This document shows, one piece after another, positions 1 through 12,037 of a stretch of DNA of 64,000 bases. Position 1 is the stretch's first letter. Each line of letters starts with the position of its first letter. Origin of the DNA: Haematobia irritans (Eukaryota > Arthropoda > Insecta > Diptera > Muscidae); NCBI RefSeq assembly GCF_050003625.1, contig NC_134400.1:50162066-50226065 (forward strand), read 5' to 3'. The notes beneath the pieces were generated by a model. It did no database searches and was not told the origin of the DNA. It was given only the letters and a program-made list of their open reading frames with translations. Made by a program: the position numbers and the translations under genes.

Positions 1-823
1 GCTAAATATGCAAAAAGAAAATGCGACTCAGAAATTGGGAAACTAGTCTGGATACACGGAATACAAACAAATGATTAAAGTAGAAAATCAGACGGAGCCG
101 ACTACATCATAACCTAAACCACGCGGCCAGGCCAAACTTACGGTCAGTAGATTTCATATCATCACAACGACACAGCACAGCTTTTATTTAGTGCTGGTGT
201 TGTGAAAAATGCTCCATGGATTTACTTACCAGTTTTTCTATTGAACTAAAGTAGACTCATGACCATTATCGTATTTATAATTCGTAACTATTAACAGTTT
301 GTAATATATTATGCTCTAGGCGGAGGCAAAAAATTGTAATTTTAACTTTTAACCAACTTAACTTTCGGCTTTCATTGCATGACGCTAGAGTAGGCCTTCA
401 TCACATTTAAGTTCTATCCTTCCATTCCCTTTCCTGTTTCCTCCCATCCCCACCCTTTTTCCATTCCCTCACATTTTGCCATATGATACTTATTAAATAA
501 AAATTTACATAAAGGTCTTTTGGAATTCCGCCTAGGAGTTTTCCGTAAAGAAACCAACATAACCAATACGAAACTTACAAGTAGCATGTACTGAGTTGCC
601 AGATATTGACTGAAACAATTGGTTGTAAATATTTTTTTCATTTAAATTTATTATATCAATATTTGCCAAACACTACGATGAGAATATGTTTTACTAAGCA
701 ACATTTTAAAATATTGTGAAATTTGGACAAACAAATTGATTCACGTATATACAGCTGAAAGTTCGACCAGAAACACAATTTTTCCGTGTTTCCTTTCGGT
801 TGCAGCCATATCATAAGTATATA
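1..823. other. No gene or recognised repeat
   Basis: AT-rich sequence. Open frames here are short, overlap on opposite strands and show no domain. I see no gene, and no repeat shared with the rest of the window. Confidence 0.5.
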
Positions 824-1424
824 CAGTCGACTCCGCTTTAGCGCAATGCGCTTTACTGAAAAACCTCGGATAACTGAAATCGATCGCATTCCCCAGTTGT
901 TTTTTCTGTCCATTTCATTTAAATTACTCCGCTTTAGTGAAACTCCGCTTAACTGAAAAAATCGGATTACTGAAAAGTTTTTTGAGTTCAAATGAGTTTC
1001 GTCACATTAGTATGACTTCGCTTTACTGAAAATGCCACATTCTCGCTATTGAGAGAGAGTACATTTTCTTCTCCGTATTGAGAACGCTTTATTTCAAGTG
1101 AAGATGGCACTTTCAAAACAGTTTAAATCACTCTGTAAATAAAATCAACTGAAAGGTAAAATTGTAGATGGCACACACACGGAATCAAACACCTTGTTTT
1201 TATTATTTTATGTACATAGCATTGGTCATAAGTTCGGTTAACTGAAATTGAGTGGATTTTTTTCCAGTTATACGGAGTCCGCTTTACTGAAACTTTTTCA
1301 GTTATCCGAAGTTCGCATTACTGGAAGTTTTTTTCAGTTATCCGTAGTCCGCTTTAGCAAAAACTTCGGATAACTGAAATTAAATGGCTGCATTTTTAAC
1401 GTTTCAGTAAAGCGGAGTCGACTG
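824..1424. mobile_element. Pogo/Tigger-like MITE
   Basis: A 601-bp element bounded by terminal inverted repeats starting cagtcgactccgcttta and flanked on both sides by TA (822-823 and 1425-1426). The TA duplication and CAGT-type tip fit the pogo/Tigger branch of Tc1-mariner (family knowledge). The interior is built from scattered copies of two short motifs, ccgctttactgaaa and cggataactgaaat, in both orientations. No transposase is present, so it is non-autonomous. Open frames over it are low-complexity by-products of the repeats. Confidence 0.8.
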
Positions 1425-1519
1425 TAATAGTTATAATAATGGATCAAGAATGCTGCCTACAGGTATCCCTGAATATATTGGGTAGGGTTTTATAAATTCA
1501 ACGTCTATAAAAGCGGTTA

Positions 1520-3018
1520 ATGAGTTTCTATAGAAATAAAATTTGGACAAAAGTTTCTGTAAGAATAAAAAAATTCTATAGAAAAAAAATGTTGACAACA
1601 TTTTCTTTAGAAAAAAATGTTGACAAAATTTTCTATAGAAATAAAATTTTGACACAATTTTTTTAAAAATAAAGTTTTGACAACATTCCCTATAGAAACA
1701 ACATTTTGACAAAATTTTACATACAATTAAAATTTGGCACAATTTTTTATAGAAATAAAATTTTTACCAAATTTTCTTAAAAAATAAAATTTCGACAAAT
1801 TTTCCACTTGATAAAAACTTCTATAAAATAAAATGTTATAATATAATTTTATATAGAAAAAAAAAATTGGACAAAATTTTCTATAGAAATAAAATTTTGA
1901 TAAATTATTCTATAGAAATAAAATTTCGATTTTTTTCTATAGAAATAAAATTTTGACAAACTTTCCTAGAAAAATAAAATATTGGCAAAAATTTTCTATA
2001 GAAATATAGGCAAAATAAAATTTTGACAACATTTTCTATAGAAGTAAAATTTGGACAAAATTTTCTATAGAAATACGATTTTAACAAAATTTCCTATAGA
2101 AATATCATTTTGACAAAATTTTCAAAAGATTTAAAATTTTGACAACATTTTCTATAGAAATAAAATTTTGACAAAAGTTTCTATAGAAATAAAATATTGG
2201 CAAAATTAAATTTTGACATCATTTTCTATAGAAGTAAAATTTGGAAAAAAATTTCTATAGAAATACGATTTTAACAAAATTTCCTATAGAAATAACATTT
2301 TGACAAAATTTTCTATAGAAATAAAATTTTGCTAGATTATTTTTGGCTCGAGTGGCCATATACTTACACCACGTACCAAATTTCAACTGGATCGGATGAA
2401 TTTTGCTCCTCTAAGAGGCTCCGGAGGTGAAATCTGGGGATCGGCTTATATGGGGGCTATATATAATTATGGACCGATATGGACCACCTTTGGCATGATT
2501 GTTAGAGACAATATGCTAACACCACGTACCAAATTCCAATCGGATCGGATGAAAGTTGGTTCTCTTAGAGGCTCCGCAAACCAAATCGGGGGATCGGTTT
2601 ATATGGGGGCTATATGTAATTGTTGTTGTTAGTTGTTAGAGACCATATACCAACATCATGTACCAAATTTCAGCCGCATCGGATGAAAATTGCTTCTCTT
2701 AGAGCAATCGCAAGCCAAATTTGGGGGTCCGTTTATATGGGGGCTATACGTAAAAGTGGACCGATATGGCCCATTTTCAATACCATCCGACCTACATCAA
2801 TAACAAATACTTGTGCAGAGTTTCAAGTCGATAGCTTGTTTCGTTCGGAAGTTAGCGTGATTTCAACAGACGGACGGACGGACGGACATGCTCAGATCGA
2901 CTCAGAATTTCACCACGACCCAGAATATATATACTTTATGGGGTCTTAGAGCAATATTTCGATGTGTTACAAACGGAATGACAAAGTTAATATACCCCCA
3001 TCCTATGTTGGAGGGTAT
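1520..3018 (+). mobile_element. Family-A DINE/mini-me-like repeat, copy 1
   Basis: Starts with a degenerate ~27-bp array (1520-2335; core ttctatagaaataaaatttt then gacaaaa), followed by cgagtggc and about three ~165-bp units containing 'tatatgggggctatata...ggaccgatatggacc' and 'accaaatttcagccggatcggatgaa'. It then has a (GACG)n tract near 2868-2884 and ends in 'ggagggtataaaaa', which pairs with 'tatacccccatcc' as a terminal hairpin. (GTCY)n plus a terminal stem-loop is the hallmark of dipteran mini-me/DINE-1 (HINE) elements. The 5' head seen in copy 3 is missing. Long open frames here are repeat artefacts. Confidence 0.75.
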
Positions 3019-3020
3019 AA

Positions 3021-3396
3021 AAATTCTGTGATATTTTGTCAAATAAATAATTTTTAAAATTTTTTATAATTATTAATGGATTCTAACGCTTGTCGGAAAC
3101 GTTTGACCTCAAATATTTTCAAAAATTCACAATTTTTTCAGATTGGACTTAGCATTTTTTTCGACAAAATTTTGATGATTTGTACCAGTTTATGAAATCT
3201 TATTCAGTTGTTAACGTATTTGAAAGAAAAAAAGTTGAAATCACCCATTAAAAGTATGAAAAAACCAAGCTATTGTATGAAAAAACCAAGCATATTGAAT
3301 TAAAGGAAGTTCCTGAGTAGTTCCTGAGGAGGGCATCTTCTGAAAGTGTTTTTAAAGTTGCGCCTTTGGAAGAACTTCCAAAATTTTTGCTGGGTA
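3021..3396. repeat. Dispersed repeat ending in ccaaaatttttgctggg
   Basis: Closely matches 47796-48090; both copies directly follow a family-A terminus. The end 'cttccaaaatttttgctggg' resembles the inverted repeat of the element at 4034-5019. No coding potential. Probably a degenerate MITE. Confidence 0.5.
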
Positions 3397-3631
3397 TGTA
3401 AAGTATAAAGTCGGGCGGAGTCGACTATACTATACCCTTCACCACCATGTAGACCAACATTTGTGTTACCATCTCAACTACTTCAAATTTGCTGGGAGCT
3501 ATATAAAAAGGTTTGCATTTCAAGACTTTCAATACTTTTAATGGAGACAATTTTTTGTACTTCTACAAAAACTGTAGAATTAAAATTTAATCAGCTAACG
3601 CCCTGTGATGAAACACAATGTTAGTAAAAAC
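3394..3631 (+). repeat. Family-B repeat fragment
   Basis: Begins with the family-B head (aagtcgggcggagtcgactat then accc hairpin arm) and ends 'cacaatgttagtaaaaa', the point where heads are also cut at 22649. A head-only unit placed directly before the next copy. Confidence 0.6.
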
Positions 3632-3982
3632 AAGTAAGAAAGGTCTAAAGTCGGGTGGGGCCGACTATATTATACCCTGCACCACTTTGTAGATCTAATT
3701 TTTCGATTAGAAGTTTAGGAAAATTAAAGTAATTTTTACAACTTTTCGACTAAGCAGTGGCGATTTTACAAGGAAAATTTTGGTATTTTGACCATTTTTG
3801 TCGAAATCAGAAAAACATATATATGGGAGCTATATCTAAATCTGAACCGATTTCAACCAAATTTGGCACGCATAGCTACACTGCTAATTCTACTCCCTGT
3901 GCAAAATTTCAATTAAATCAGAGTTAAAAATTGGCCTCTGTGGTCATATGAGTGTAAATCGGGCGAAAGCTATATATGGAAG

Positions 3983-5522
3983 TAGGGATTCCAGACGTGC
4001 TCTTTTAAAGAGCACATGTGCTCTTTTTTACAACCCAGCAAAAACTGGATAACCACATCTCATTACAATCAACATTACCAGGAGTAAAGCTGCCATTACA
4101 CGTTGCATTACATTGCGGCGAGTTATAATGACTAACTTGTAATGACAAAAATAAATACTTCTGGGTAATTTTCGAATTGTTATTCTCAAATTTTATGCAG
4201 TTGTAGTTAACGAATTAATAAAATAGAATAAATGATGGTACCATTAGAATAAATGATGGTACCATTATTCACATAATCGAGCACTTACATAAAAAATCAA
4301 AAAGAATATGTAATGTAACGGTAATTCTGAAAAATTTTCCGTTAAGAAATTGTTATCACAAATATTTCATAATAATTGTGTTTAATGACATTGTCATATT
4401 ATGTTTTAAATAAATGCTTTCTTATACCTCATTCACATTACACTTCCAAAATGCGCTTAAACTTAAACTTTCAAATGCCATTTGCCTTATAAAAAAGAGA
4501 CTTAAAATCCACTTTTAGTAGATTTGGAACCTTATGTGAATTGGCTATTGGATATATTATAACGTAATTCACGAATCCAACTCCCTTAAACAACCTACAT
4601 TTATTTCTATTTTAAGTGTGAAATTAATTTGCATCTTATTTAGATTATTTATTAGATTTTTTGTTTATACAATATTCGTTTCTATTCAAGTAGTTCTTCT
4701 ATTACAGCATCACTCGCCATATTTTGATCCATTGTAATCGGCGATAGAAATCAATATTTTCGAGATTTGGTGCCTGAGACAATAAGTGGCTATTTTGCAA
4801 GGTTTGGTGTATCTACGAATAAGTCATTACATATTAGGTGATTATATGCTTTAAATGCACTACTTATTTTATGGCCGAAAGTATGACTGGGGAGAAGTAC
4901 TTTCCTTCTAGGACATGCGTATGTAAATGTAATCCGAAGCGATGCCAATTAATAAGTGGTTATTAATTTTTTAATAGGCTTACCTACAAGATTACCGGGT
5001 AATGAGAGTTTTTGCTGGGAAAATGTGCTCTTAAAACAAGACAGGCCAAAAGAGCACGCAAAAGTGCTCTTTTTTGCATCACAACAAATATTAATCAAGC
5101 GCGATTCAATAAATGGTAAAAGTAACTGTATTTTCAGTAAATGTCGCACTAATAGATTTTCCTAGCCGTTATTTTCTAATTAAATAGTGTTATTTTCTAA
5201 TTAAATAGTTACTTTATATATCAGAGTCGTAGAAGATGTTGCTTCTTCACTTTGTACTCTTTTCTAAATGTTAACAAACTTCTTCAACAACGTTTTTCAC
5301 AAAAACACCAAAAAATTACTTAAAAAGTATTGTAAGAAAATTAGCTTGAGTTGAAAGTGGGTTATTTTATGTTTATGGTATGAACCTTTTTGCTATGTTT
5401 AAATGAATTATATTTCAATAAATTGGAAATAAATGTTTTTCTTTTATTTGAAAAAGTGTGCTCTATTCTTTTCGTATGTGCTCTTTTTATAAGCTAAATG
5501 TGCTCTTTTTGCCTCTTCCCTA
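3983..5522. mobile_element. Non-autonomous hAT element with gtgctctttt repeats
   Basis: Flanked by an exact 8-bp target duplication tatggaag (3975-3982 and 5523-5530). Termini begin TAGGGA on both sides, fitting hAT. Both ends and a central block carry repeats of 'gtgctctttt' in direct and inverted forms (about 4000-4030, 5025-5075, 5455-5515), which may be subterminal transposase-binding sites. No transposase is seen. A second inverted-repeat element (4034-5019) lies inside. Confidence 0.85.
4034..5019. mobile_element. 986-bp inverted-repeat element in hAT
   Basis: Perfect 13-bp terminal inverted repeats cccagcaaaaact / agtttttgctggg. It separates two blocks of the host hAT's gtgctctttt repeats. 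Flanks are A-rich, so the target duplication is unclear (possibly AA). No credible ORF. The stretch 4430-4560 resembles part of the repeats at 18106-18645 and 47033-47460. Confidence 0.6.
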
Positions 5523-5848
5523 TATGGAAGATATATCTAAATCTGAACCGACTTCAACCAAATTTTGCACGCATAGCTACAATGCTAATTCTACTCCCTG
5601 TGCAAAATTTCAATTAAATCGGAGTAAATGATTGGCCACTGTGGTCATATGATCGTAAATCGGGCGAACGATATATATGGGAGATATATACGGACAGACG
5701 GACATGGCTATATCGACTGAGGAGCCCACCCTGAGCATTTTTGCCAAAGACACCATGTGTCTATCTCGTCTCCTTCTGGGTGTTGCAAACATATGCGCTA
5801 ACTTATACCCTGTTCCACAGTGTGGCGCAGGGTATAAAAAATATGGGA

Positions 5849-6975
5849 AATATGAAGCGAGAGAAATTTTAATGCAATTGTACCAAAGAACATTTATCAT
5901 TTATCAGGCGATACATATGTATTCGAGATAAAGGACAATTTTAGTAATATTTACAATTTTTGCTACTCATCAGTGGCGATTTTACAAGGATATTGGTTGG
6001 ATCTCGCCAAGATATGTGGTCAAGTGTGGGTTGTGATATATTATTTGGGCATGTCGGGCGAATTATTTAAAACCCAACCGTTCTGTGGAAATTCTGGCAT
6101 TACAGTGTGTTGGATATGACTAAGATATGGGGAAATCATCACAGAATTTTGTGTAAAGTGTGGGAATTTTGGTCGGAAGAACGAATATATGGAGGCTTTA
6201 TCTAAAACTGAACCAAATTAGAACAAAATTGACACACTTAAATATCATATTAAATATATTCTCTGTGGAAACTATCCAGTCAATTGGAGGAAAATCCCAT
6301 TGAAAATGGGTCTAAAATATGAAAGAGTCTACCATATTTCCCCAACTCTGGTGTAGGTATATATGGGATCTATATATAATCTTAACCGATTTTGACTAAA
6401 TTTGACATGCATAGTTAGAATAATAATTCTGCAATCTTTGCAAAATTTCACGTAAATGGGAGTATAACATTGGCCGCCGTGGTCATATGAGTATAAATCG
6501 GGCGAAAGATATATATGGGAGCTATATCTAAATCTGAACCAATTTCAACCAAATTTGTCACACTTACCGATACTATTAAACGTACTCCTTGTGCAAAATT
6601 TGAAGCAAGTTAGGGCAAAACTCTGGGTTTTGAGGCCATATAAGTCCAAATCGGACGAAAGATATATATGGGCGCTATATCTAAATCTGAACCGATTTTA
6701 ACCAAATTTGGCACACATAACGACACCGTTAAACGTACCTCTTCGATTTTTTTTTCCAAAATCAATAGCGATTATCTTTGCTCCAAAAAACGACCCTATG
6801 CCAAATTTGAGGGCGATCGGACTTAAACATCTTTGGGAGGAAATTTTTCGAAGTGCTTTTAATGTTATGCCTTTAGAAGAAATTCCAAATTTTTTTCCTG
6901 GGTACTTTATGGGGTCTGAGACCGATATTTTGATGTGTTATAAACAGAATGATACTTCTATAGACATGAAATTTT
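5849..6975 (+). repeat. Family-B repeat, copy 3 (partial)
   Basis: Begins after the previous terminal hairpin with 'aatatgggaaatatgaag' and continues through family-B units (5960-6700). It ends in a family-A-like tail (actttatggggtctgagacc, gatgtgttataaacagaatg). This looks like an A/B chimera. The 97-codon open frame at 6708-7001 is repeat sequence, not a gene. Confidence 0.55.
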
Positions 6976-7035
6976 ACAAATTAAATTCCTGTTCAACTTG
7001 ATACAGTTTGTGCAAATTTCGTATTTTATATTGTA

Positions 7036-7284
7036 CACTAATAGAAAAAGTTTCGTTATATTAACGAAATGTGCCGTTAAAAGTCAGCCAATGAAACAAA
7101 TTCGTTAATGGATTTTTTCGTTAAAATAATGGATTTTTTCGTTAAAATAACGAATTTTCTGCCAATCAACATAACGTTTCGTACTATTAATGAATATTTT
7201 CATTGTATTAATGAAAATGTTTCGTTATATCAATGAAAATTTTTCGTTGGCTGACTTTTAATGAAATTTTCTTTGTGTGTAGTG
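7036..7284. mobile_element. MITE built from aacgaaa palindromes
   Basis: 249-bp element: starts cactaatagaaaaagtttcg after TA and ends ctttgtgtgtagtg. The interior is a string of short palindromic motifs such as tttcgttatattaacgaaa. It matches 15453-15680 in inverse orientation; that copy has a clear TA target duplication, suggesting Tc1/mariner-type mobilisation. No ORF. Confidence 0.7.
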
Positions 7285-8158
7285 GTAGGGAAAATAAAGA
7301 TTGAGAAAAATTTTGCGTTTAACGAATTCGTAAACCAGAACAAGGGGATATGTACCAATGACAAATCTCAACAATCTGGCAACTCTGTAATATGTAAAAG
7401 CTCTCTATCTGTATCATAAGATGTTTACAAAATATCGTCGAAGTTTTCAATTATACCAACCTATGATAATACATGCTGGCGGTTAGTACGAGTATTCTGT
7501 GATATTTATGATGACATACAATGATAATCCATGCACAACGCACACATACAGAACAACCCACTGGGGAGTTCCTAAATTACACGTGTGTTAGGTGAGCGTG
7601 AAGGATTGAATGGGCAACACGACTTGGCTGCTTGGAATATTAAACGACATTATTTGCAAAGAACTAAATGTCACAAATATGGCCATCTAATTTACATGTG
7701 TTTCAAACATGTATTATAAAAAATAACAAAAACGAAATAATAATTTGATATTAATATCATTACAAAAAAAAACACAAAGGTAAATGTCACGGAACGATGA
7801 CTACACCCACATTAGTATTGAAATTAGAAAGACCGCCTAGTTCAGTGAAATTCATATCATTCAAAGCAAATTCAAAATATCATAGGTGGTCGCTAATTAA
7901 CATCAGAGTTTGTCAAAGTTACCACATTAGACCGAGAACAAAATTTTAACGAAATATGCCACCTTTAGTTTGTTTCCTATCATATATTTATTTATAATTA
8001 GTAAGCTTCCTTTATAATTATATCAACGGGCATGCTGTAGCTTCCATTGTCTAACAACACGTTTCAACACTATGAAATTAGTAGCGAATTAAAAAAAACG
8101 CTTATAATATTGGTTCTACATCCTTGCAAAGATCAAAGCTGCCTCGAGTTCCATACAC
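7285..8158. other. No gene or recognised repeat
   Basis: AT-rich and not shared with other parts of the window. No ORF above background. It ends at the target duplication ccatacac (8151-8158) of the following hAT insertion. Confidence 0.5.
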
Positions 8159-8180
8159 CAGTGCTGCCGCTAGTGAAAAA

Positions 8181-8205
8181 TTTTTATTTATTTATTTATT
8201 TGTAT
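8181..8205 (-). repeat. (AAAT)n LINE 3' tail
   Basis: On the minus strand this is an AAAT microsatellite placed at the junction between the LINE 3' UTR and hAT sequence. Such short simple tails mark target-primed insertion of CR1/I-type LINEs. Confidence 0.65.
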
Positions 8206-8493
8206 ATTTCTACACAGCAAGACAATGTCGTATAATTATAGTGCAGATTTCAATAGTTGAAATAATATCCATCTTAATTAGGGTTACAATAATTCATATT
8301 ATGGGAAATTTTATAAAAAGAAAAATGAGGAAAAAACATATCTTTTAAATATTAATAATTTATATAATAAATAATTTTTGAAAAATAATATGTTTTTAGT
8401 ATTTATAATAATATCGAAGAAAAATTTAACATTTAAATGCAAAGACGTGATAGTATGTAAATAGAAGTTTATGAAGGACAAGATAGATGTAAA

Positions 8494-9850
8494 TTAATTC
8501 CGATACAATTGTAGTATTCGCTTTTTAAAAATAAAGGGGTTGCTGATGCTTTGTATGTTGCTCGGTAATGTGTTCCAAAGACGTATTGTACTGATAAAGA
8601 AATGCCATTCGGAAACAAGACATCGACGCCTAAATGGTATTATTTTTCTTCCTCTGCTTGATCTTGCGAATCTCAATTTGTAATACAAGTTATCCGGTGT
8701 CCGTTTTACTATAAGTTTCTGCAAAAATATCAAAGCCTTTGAATTGAGGAGAGTCTGAAAACTGAATCCATACAGAGAATTCGCTAGATGTGCGGCCCGT
8801 TGTCGCCTATTCAGTCCATACACATAACGGATGATGCTATTGAAGGCAACATTTAACCTCCGTAGACTCCCCGAGTCACAATTAGCAAAAAGTTCACAGC
8901 CATAAATCAGTCCTGGTACTAGTAAAGTTTTCGCCAAGAGAATTCGTATGTTCAGTGGCGTATAGGAATGGCTAAACCACAGCGCTCTTAACCTAGCATA
9001 AGTCTGGCCCGCAGCAGAATTGACATGATCTATCCAACTAAGTGAACTATTGAAAATTACTCCTAAATTCTTCGCTCTGGTGACAACATGTACCTTCTGA
9101 CCATTTATAATAATATCCGGCGCATGTGGGTGGAAATGCTTGTTCCTGTGTATTATAAGGCATTTCGATTTAGTAGGGTTCAGCAATAATCCGTTAGCCT
9201 TCGCCCAATTAAATACACGGTTAAGATCATAGTTAAGCCTCTCTACAATGTCCCTGATACTGCCAACATTGCCGCTCAGGAAAACCTGGACGTCATCAGC
9301 ATACATGACAGTCTTGCAATGCTCTAATTGTAGGGGGAGATCGTTGGCATATAGTGAGAATAATAACGGACCTATAATGGACCCCTGTGGTACACCCCTA
9401 TATACAGGTAGAGGTCCCGATCTATCGCCTCCACTATAAACTGTTTGAATCCTGTCCTTAAGGTACGACGTAATCAGGTCCAATGCGGTTGATGAGAATT
9501 TAAAGAAACGTCTCAATTTCATGGCCAGATTTTGATGATCAACAGAATCAAACGCTTTTGAGTGGTCCAAAAGTACAAGAAATCCAACTTTGTTGTCATC
9601 AATATCTCCTCTCAACGATTCTGAAACCGCCAGGGCAGTGATGCAACTATGGTCCGGACTGCCTACCAGTCAACAGTGACTCCCGGTGAAGATATTCTGA
9701 CATCTGAGAGTGCAATATCTTCTCGAAAACCTTAGACAAGTAGCTGAGTATAGCTATGGGACGGAAATCCAAATTAGATTTAGGAACCGGAATGATTTTC
9801 GCATGTTTCCACATAGTGGGGTACATACTTGTTGTTAAAATCGTATTAAA
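8494..9850 (-). pseudogene. LINE ORF2, reverse transcriptase part
   Basis: Copies element RNA into DNA at a nicked target. The longest open part (9615-8494, 373 codons) shows RT blocks in order: DHSKAFDSVDH, GVPQGS and the catalytic YADD at residues 105-108, followed by thumb and C-terminal sequence to a natural stop. The same protein continues upstream to 9850 in another frame (blocks around MWKHAKIIPVPKS and FRPIAILSYLSKVFEK). A small deletion near 9650 breaks the frame. At 9850 the coding sequence is cut by the family-B insertion and resumes at 12038 in the compatible frame. Inactive as it stands. Confidence 0.85.
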
Positions 9851-12037
9851 ACAAGTAAGTAAAGTAGAAAGTCGGGCGGGGCCGACTATATGATACCCTA
9901 AACCACCATTACAGAATTAGTAATCATAAGCATTTGTGGGGTAACATATAGGTCTGGGAGATAAACCGCAGTTGCATATTTAAGAAAATTAAGGGGTACA
10001 TGTCTATGGGTGCTTTGTGTCAATCTGACTATAGCTCGTAGTCAATGTTCCCACGGAAAATGTTCGGTTTACCTTACAAGGACAAAAAAAGTTCCCTACT
10101 TTCCCATACATTTTCAAACAATTTTCCCTACTATATTTTTCTTTAAATTTAAAAAATTATACAAAACAAAAATGGTTCTAAGTACTTTATTATCTTAGAA
10201 CATAAATATGCAACGTATATAACCTAGAATATAAATTTGTATTACCACCACGGTTGCCACAGTTGGTAGAATTCTACCCAAATTAGTAATCTTTTTTGTT
10301 AAATCTCTATAAAAATAAAATTTTGGAAAAAGTTTCTATAAACAAATTTTTGCGAGAAATTTTTCTATAGAAATAAAATTTTGACAATAAATTCTATAGA
10401 AATACAATTTTGAGAAAAAATTCCACAGAAATAAAATTTTGAGAAAATTTTTAATAGTAATAATATTTTGAAAAAAAATTCTATAGAAGTACAATTTTGA
10501 CAAAATGTTCTATAGAAATAAAATGTTGACAAAATTCTCTACAGGAATAAAGTTTACCACACATTGTTAAAGATCAAGCCATGCCGGCTTCTAATTTCCT
10601 CCTCTAGAGCCACCAAAATGTAAAAATTATTACAAATTGTGTTGAGTGAAAATGTCCTACATTGTGGCCCTTTGTCCCTACAAGACGCTAAATATTAGAA
10701 AAACCCTACATATAGGGAATTTGCCCTATTTCTAGCAACACTGGCTGTGTTGATATTGAGCCCATTATTAAAAAAGAGAAAATCGTTAAATTAGTGTGGG
10801 TAATAAATACAAATTTTTAAAAATCGAGCAATATTCTTATGTAAGAGCTACAAGAACGTATAAGTACGATCGGCTAGTACATCAAAATTTGAGTAACATT
10901 GGTTAATAAATAAGAGTACTATGGCCAAATTTGGGAAAATCAAGCGATGCATATATATGGAAGCTATATCTAAATCTGAACCAATTTGCATAATATTTTA
11001 CGGGTTTGATTAATACCACAAAAGGTTACCTTGTGCAAGATTTGAGTAAGATCAGTTAAGAAATGAGGCCTGTATGGTCGAACATAAAGTTATTAGGGGC
11101 GAATTTTTCAAAATCGGGTGATACATATATGGGAGCTATATCTACATGTGAACCGATTTCGATGAAATTTTGCACATATAGTTAGTACTATAGAGGACTG
11201 GATCTAGCCAACTTTTAGTAAGATCGGTTAATAAATAAGGGTTCTATGGCCAAATTTTGGATAATCGGGCTATACATATATATGGGAGCTATATCTAAAT
11301 CTGAACCGATTTCGATGATTTTTTGCACATATAGTTAGTGCTATAGAAGACTACATTTAGCCAAATTTGGGTAAGATCGGTTGATAAATAAGGGTTTTAT
11401 GGCCAAATTTAGAAAAATCGGGCGGTACATATATATGGGAGCTATACCTAAATCTGAACCGATTTCGATGATTTTTTGTACATATAGTTAGTGCTATAGA
11501 AGATTATATTTAGCCAACTTTGAGTAAGATCGGTTGATAAATAAAGGTTTTGTGGCAAAATTTGGGAAAATCGGGCGATATATATATATGAGAGCTATAT
11601 CTAAATCTGAACCGATTTGGATGAAATTTTGCAGACTTGAAGGGCGATGGAAAATATTACCTTTTGCCAAATTTGGTGACGATCCGTTAGAAAAAAAGCG
11701 CAACGTGACCCCATTTGTTGAAATCGGGCGATACATATATATGGGAGCTATACCTAAATTTGATCCGATTTCTTCCGAATTCAATAGCGTTCGTCCTTGT
11801 GCCCAAAAAACTCCCTGTACCAAATTTCATCAAAATCGGTTAATAATTGCGACCGGAATCCTGTGAACAACAAATACATGGACAGACGGACGGACGGACA
11901 CCAAGCGCTAGATCGGAGGTGATTCTGAGTCGATCGGTATATATTTTATGGGGTCTAAAATCAATATTTCTGGTAGGCACATTTTTTGGCCGATCAAACT
12001 TATTATACCCTGACCACTATGTGGTTTAGGGTATAAA
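9851..12037 (+). mobile_element. Family-B repeat inserted in LINE RT
   Basis: Head acaagtaagtaaagtagaaa at 9851, terminal hairpin 'tataccctgaccactatgtggtttagggtata' near 12004-12035 and a (GACG)n at 11880-11900. Removing it rejoins the LINE codons within an A-run, the expected insertion site type (between T and T/A and A) for HINE elements. It contains ~125-bp units from 10940 to 11830. Between about 10040 and 10750 it holds foreign sequence with a 27-bp-type array (10280-10560) and an end resembling a hAT tip (tagcaacactg at ~10734); that insert's left limit is uncertain. Confidence 0.75.

Larger units (their letters stand above)
3632..5848 (+). mobile_element. Family-B DINE/mini-me-like repeat, copy 2 (split)
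   Basis: The head 'caagtaagaaaggtctaaagtcgg' at 3632 starts a copy with ~125-bp units ('gggagctatatctaaatctg', 'gcacgcatagctacaatgct', 'gtgtaaatcgggcgaaagct'). It ends at 5820-5848 in the terminal hairpin 'ataccctgttccacagtgtggcgcagggtat'-type stem. It is interrupted by the hAT element 3983-5522, whose removal restores the unit across the target duplication tatggaag. Confidence 0.7.

Noticed and set aside
656..991. 111-codon minus-strand frame
   Set aside because: Runs into the pogo-like MITE; no homology seen.
1520..2335. Regular ~27-bp repeats resembling a CRISPR array
   Set aside because: Repeats have no unique spacers, are degenerate and belong to a eukaryotic transposon family.
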